A stretch of DNA of 46,366 bases, from the IMG/VR virus record IMGVR_UViG_3300025083_002446, positions 1 to 46,366 of that record; one strand, 5' to 3'. The notes beneath the pieces are model-generated. The model did no database searches, had not been told where the DNA came from, and saw only the letters and a list, made by a program, of their open reading frames with translations. The stretch is from a virus. The first letter of the stretch is position 1. Every line of letters starts with the position of its first letter. The position numbers and the translations under genes are program-made. This document shows positions 44,274 through 46,366 of the stretch, one piece after another.

Positions 44274-45842
44274 TTACTTAACTATCATTGCATCAAGTTC
44301 TGCTTCTAGTTCGGCTTCAAACGCCGCTAGTTCATCTTCTACAGATTGTGCTTCATCAGTTAGTTGATTAGTACGTTTTTTATAACTGAATTTTATTTTA
44401 CTATCAGTTCTATCAGTAATAAACTTATGTGAATCAGCGGGTCTTATTAAGTCAAATACAAACGAACCTTGGTTAATCAGTATTGAACCATTACTTTGTT
44501 TGTGTTCGCCTGTTAAAAAGACATCCATGTCTCCGTCATTATCAACATCTGTGAATATTATTGAGTTAATAAAAGAATTCCATTCATTAGCCTCAGATTT
44601 CTTTGCATCGGCAACAGCATTATCAGGTGCTATCAGTAATTCAATCAAGCCGTGGTCTTTAAACTTCTTATTACCTAAGTTTTCTATGATTTGTATAGCC
44701 GTACCTACATAGTATTCACCGACTCGACTAATAACAATATCTAAGTCGCCATCGTTGTCTAGGTCCGATGCAGATATCTCTGGTATTTCGCTATATTTCT
44801 TTTTATAGTATTGTACTTTGGTTTTTCTAGAAAAGTTGCCTTTACCATCATTCCAAACAATGCCAGTTAAACCTGGGATTGCATTATTGCCATATTCTAG
44901 TTCATGACCGCCGACCAGTGCATCTAAGTCTCCATCGCCATCCATATCAGCAAGTTCTAGACCAAAGGCAAAAACACCTCCACACTTACGTTTCTTTAAG
45001 TATCCAGTACCGTCATTCATTAAACACCAGAATGCTGTTTTGTTCTGCCAAGTGTGCATCTCAGTGATAACTATATCCATATCACCATCGTTATCAATAT
45101 CGCCAGTAGCCGCGCCATGGTCCCATACTCGAAAATTTGGGTGACTAAGATGAGTGTCCGATGACTCTAGCCAAGTACCGTCTGGCTGACTAAGAAAATA
45201 ACTATCAACTTGACCATCCAAGCCTGCTACTCCAGTGTCTGCAAAATAGAAATCTAAAACACCATCGTTGTTGTAATCAGCATTGTGAATTTGATTAGGT
45301 GCCTCAAGACCAGGAATATCACGATTATCAACCAACAACCAAGACGAGTATGTCAAGTTCCCATCAGCATCACCTAAGAATAATGCTGGCTCTCGAAATA
45401 TGCCGATACAGTCATTATTATTAGGACACCAATCTCTTCCACCAGCCTCCATCGGATTATTCATACCGTCAATCATATTGCTCGGTTTAATAACGCCTAT
45501 GTAAATTACATCATTATATCCGTCATTATTAAAATCCGCTATTCTCCATTGACGCCCATACCAAAAGTTTCTATCAACTGGTTGAGGAGCCCTTGGCGGT
45601 TTGAAAAAATCGATATTGGGGTCATTTTCAATATCAATTCCAGCAAGTGCCTTGGTTACTTTTTGTGATGAAGTATTACTAGTTGTTGTGTTTGAGCCGC
45701 CACAGTTGTAAACAAAATAAGTGCCATCTGCGGAAATACTCTTTACTGGTTTACTACCATCAAGACATCCTCCTGCTTTGGTAACACCCGAGCATCCTAA
45801 CATTAATACTGCTAAAAATAACAGTGATACTATATTTTTCAT
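44274..45842 (-). CDS. FG-GAP/VCBS beta-propeller lipoprotein
   Basis: The 522-residue protein begins with a lipoprotein signal peptide: basic MKN, a hydrophobic core, and the lipobox LMLGC with Cys17 as the lipidation site and Ser at +2, compatible with outer-membrane sorting in Gram-negatives. At least six calcium-binding loops of the FG-GAP/VCBS kind follow between residues about 100 and 450: DFNNDGYNDV, DYNNDGVLDF, DIDNDGDMDI, DMDGDGDLDA, DLDNDGDLDI and DVDNDGDMDV. They are regularly spaced, as expected for propeller blades. The last 30 residues are Glu/Ala-rich and probably a helix. The gene follows a small unknown gene by 34 nt and ends at a terminator. A ribosome site (AGAGG) precedes the ATG. 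An envelope role such as receptor masking or exclusion is inferred. Confidence 0.88.
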   Translation of the reverse strand: MKNIVSLLFLAVLMLGCSGVTKAGGCLDGSKPVKSISADGTYFVYNCGGSNTTTSNTSSQKVTKALAGIDIENDPNIDFFKPPRAPQPVDRNFWYGRQWRIADFNNDGYNDVIYIGVIKPSNMIDGMNNPMEAGGRDWCPNNNDCIGIFREPALFLGDADGNLTYSSWLLVDNRDIPGLEAPNQIHNADYNNDGVLDFYFADTGVAGLDGQVDSYFLSQPDGTWLESSDTHLSHPNFRVWDHGAATGDIDNDGDMDIVITEMHTWQNKTAFWCLMNDGTGYLKKRKCGGVFAFGLELADMDGDGDLDALVGGHELEYGNNAIPGLTGIVWNDGKGNFSRKTKVQYYKKKYSEIPEISASDLDNDGDLDIVISRVGEYYVGTAIQIIENLGNKKFKDHGLIELLIAPDNAVADAKKSEANEWNSFINSIIFTDVDNDGDMDVFLTGEHKQSNGSILINQGSFVFDLIRPADSHKFITDRTDSKIKFSYKKRTNQLTDEAQSVEDELAAFEAELEAELDAMIVK

Positions 45843-45876
45843 TTTTTCCTCTCTTTTTATGTTATACTTTACTAAA

Positions 45877-46227
45877 TTAATCTAAACGTGAACCCGTAGT
45901 TAACTTAATTCCACTACCTAGTTCATTCATCTTTGAAACATATGCTTCTGCACCTGCTTCTTTGACATCAATGTTCTGTGTAGAATAACCCGATGGATTC
46001 CATATCTGATAAGTCTTACCAGTCCAGTCTTTCTCAAAGCCAATACTCTCAAGTATCGCTCTCTCTTCTTTACCTAGACGTGTATTGCCTTTATTCACTG
46101 GATGAGCAGTCACCCAAGCAAATCCACACATACCAAATCGGTCACCCCATTTGTCATCTTCTGCTTTGGCCGCTTTTTGAGCCGCAAAAACACTCTCTTC
46201 GTGATATTTCTGAAACATTGTAGCCAT
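45877..46227 (-). CDS. Conserved phage hypothetical protein
   Basis: The 116-residue protein looks like a small family found in many phages: FGMCGFAWV near residue 32, a mid-protein GFEKDWTGKTYQIWNPSG, and a C-terminal KEAGAEAYVSK ending in SRLD. The function is not known to me. There is no signal peptide or membrane segment; one Cys lies in GMCGF. It is first in a two-gene unit with the lipoprotein gene, behind a consensus sigma70-type promoter and a strong ribosome site (AGAGGAGT), so strong early expression is likely. Confidence 0.75.
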   Translation of the reverse strand: MATMFQKYHEESVFAAQKAAKAEDDKWGDRFGMCGFAWVTAHPVNKGNTRLGKEERAILESIGFEKDWTGKTYQIWNPSGYSTQNIDVKEAGAEAYVSKMNELGSGIKLTTGSRLD

Positions 46228-46253
46228 AATTTACTCCTCTTTTTTTATTATCT

Positions 46254-46263
46254 ATACTAGTAT
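46254..46263. promoter_or_regulatory. 10-nt palindrome ATACTAGTAT at the promoter start region
   Basis: This perfect palindrome overlaps the last two bases of the minus-strand -10 box and covers the expected transcription start. It sits in the same position as the palindromes at 7299-7306 and 23744-23757, though its centre is CTAG rather than GTAC. Confidence 0.4.
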
Positions 46264-46289
46264 TATACCACAAAACCGTATTTTGTCAA
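46262..46289 (-). promoter_or_regulatory. Consensus sigma70-type promoter for the minus-strand early unit
   Basis: On the minus strand, TTGACA (46284-46289), a 16-nt spacer and TATAAT (46262-46267) form a full consensus promoter 34 nt before the ATG at 46227. It would drive the small conserved gene and the lipoprotein gene as far as the terminator at 44230-44253. Confidence 0.8.
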
Positions 46290-46310
46290 GTTTTTGCCGT
46301 TTTTTATATA

Positions 46311-46318
46311 GATAAATA
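46311..46318 (+). promoter_or_regulatory. Late-type promoter motif GATAAATA at the right edge
   Basis: GATAAATA on the plus strand ends 33 nt before ATG 46352, the same geometry as the motif before gp25. It marks the start of a plus-strand late unit that continues outside the window. Confidence 0.55.
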
Positions 46319-46351
46319 CGTATATAATTAGCATATAATTGAGAAAAATAC

Positions 46352-46366
46352 ATGAAAAATAGATTT
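46352..46366 (+). CDS. Start of an unknown gene cut by the window edge
   Basis: Only five codons (MKNRF) are visible. The ATG follows a purine-rich stretch (TTGAGAAAAATAC) and lies 33 nt after a GATAAATA motif, which together suggest a real late-gene start. Nothing can be said of the product. Confidence 0.35.

Overview
The window is a piece of a T4-like, contractile-tailed bacteriophage genome. It holds a baseplate block recognisable by its gp5-, gp25- and gp6-type proteins. Short motifs of the T4 late-promoter type (TATAAATA, GATAAATA) lie 29-37 nt before several genes. Genes are tightly packed with start/stop overlaps, and the DNA is AT-rich. The N-terminal-twitch radical SAM genes, the very large Ser/Thr/Asn-rich tail proteins, and the clpP gene suggest a marine myovirus of the pelagiphage/cyanophage type. 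The host cannot be fixed from this window. I saw no tRNA, rRNA, integrase, IS element or CRISPR array.

Layout. (1) 2-6675, plus strand: the 3' part of a large baseplate-hub-like gene, a gp5-like spike without an internal lysozyme, and a separate GH24-lysozyme-like protein. (2) 6672-7262, minus: clpP. (3) 7263-7399: a divergent control region with a consensus sigma70-type promoter for clpP and a late promoter for the plus strand. (4) 7400-21040, plus: gp25, an enlarged gp6 and a 3014-aa tail/baseplate giant. (5) 21129-23714, plus: three virion-type proteins behind two late motifs. (6) 23772-40641, plus: one apparent 15-gene operon behind a near-consensus sigma70 promoter. It encodes three GT-A-like glycosyltransferases, five N-terminal-twitch radical SAM enzymes, two proteins sharing a glycosyltransferase-like C-terminal motif (one fused to a methyltransferase), a GDP-fucose-synthase-like SDR, an SGNH-type hydrolase, a DegT-type aminotransferase and two unknowns. 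(7) 40588-44177, minus: a convergent four-gene operon (cupin, sugar C-methyltransferase, TEK-motif protein, NAD-sugar epimerase) behind a late-type motif. (8) 44274-46227, minus: a small conserved unknown and an FG-GAP/VCBS lipoprotein, behind a consensus sigma70 promoter and ending at a rho-independent terminator. (9) 46228-46366: a divergent control region and the first codons of another plus-strand gene.

How the parts may work together. Regions 1 and 4-5 build the baseplate, cell-puncturing device and fibres late in infection. Regions 6-7 look like a system that makes and attaches an unusual sugar or other small modification. Possible targets are virion proteins, the host surface or another acceptor. 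The run of five radical SAM enzymes interleaved with glycosyltransferases is the strongest candidate for an undescribed system. Region 8 would place a calcium-binding beta-propeller lipoprotein in the host envelope, probably early, which fits a receptor-blocking or exclusion role. These functional links are inference; the domains and promoter motifs are read directly from the sequence.
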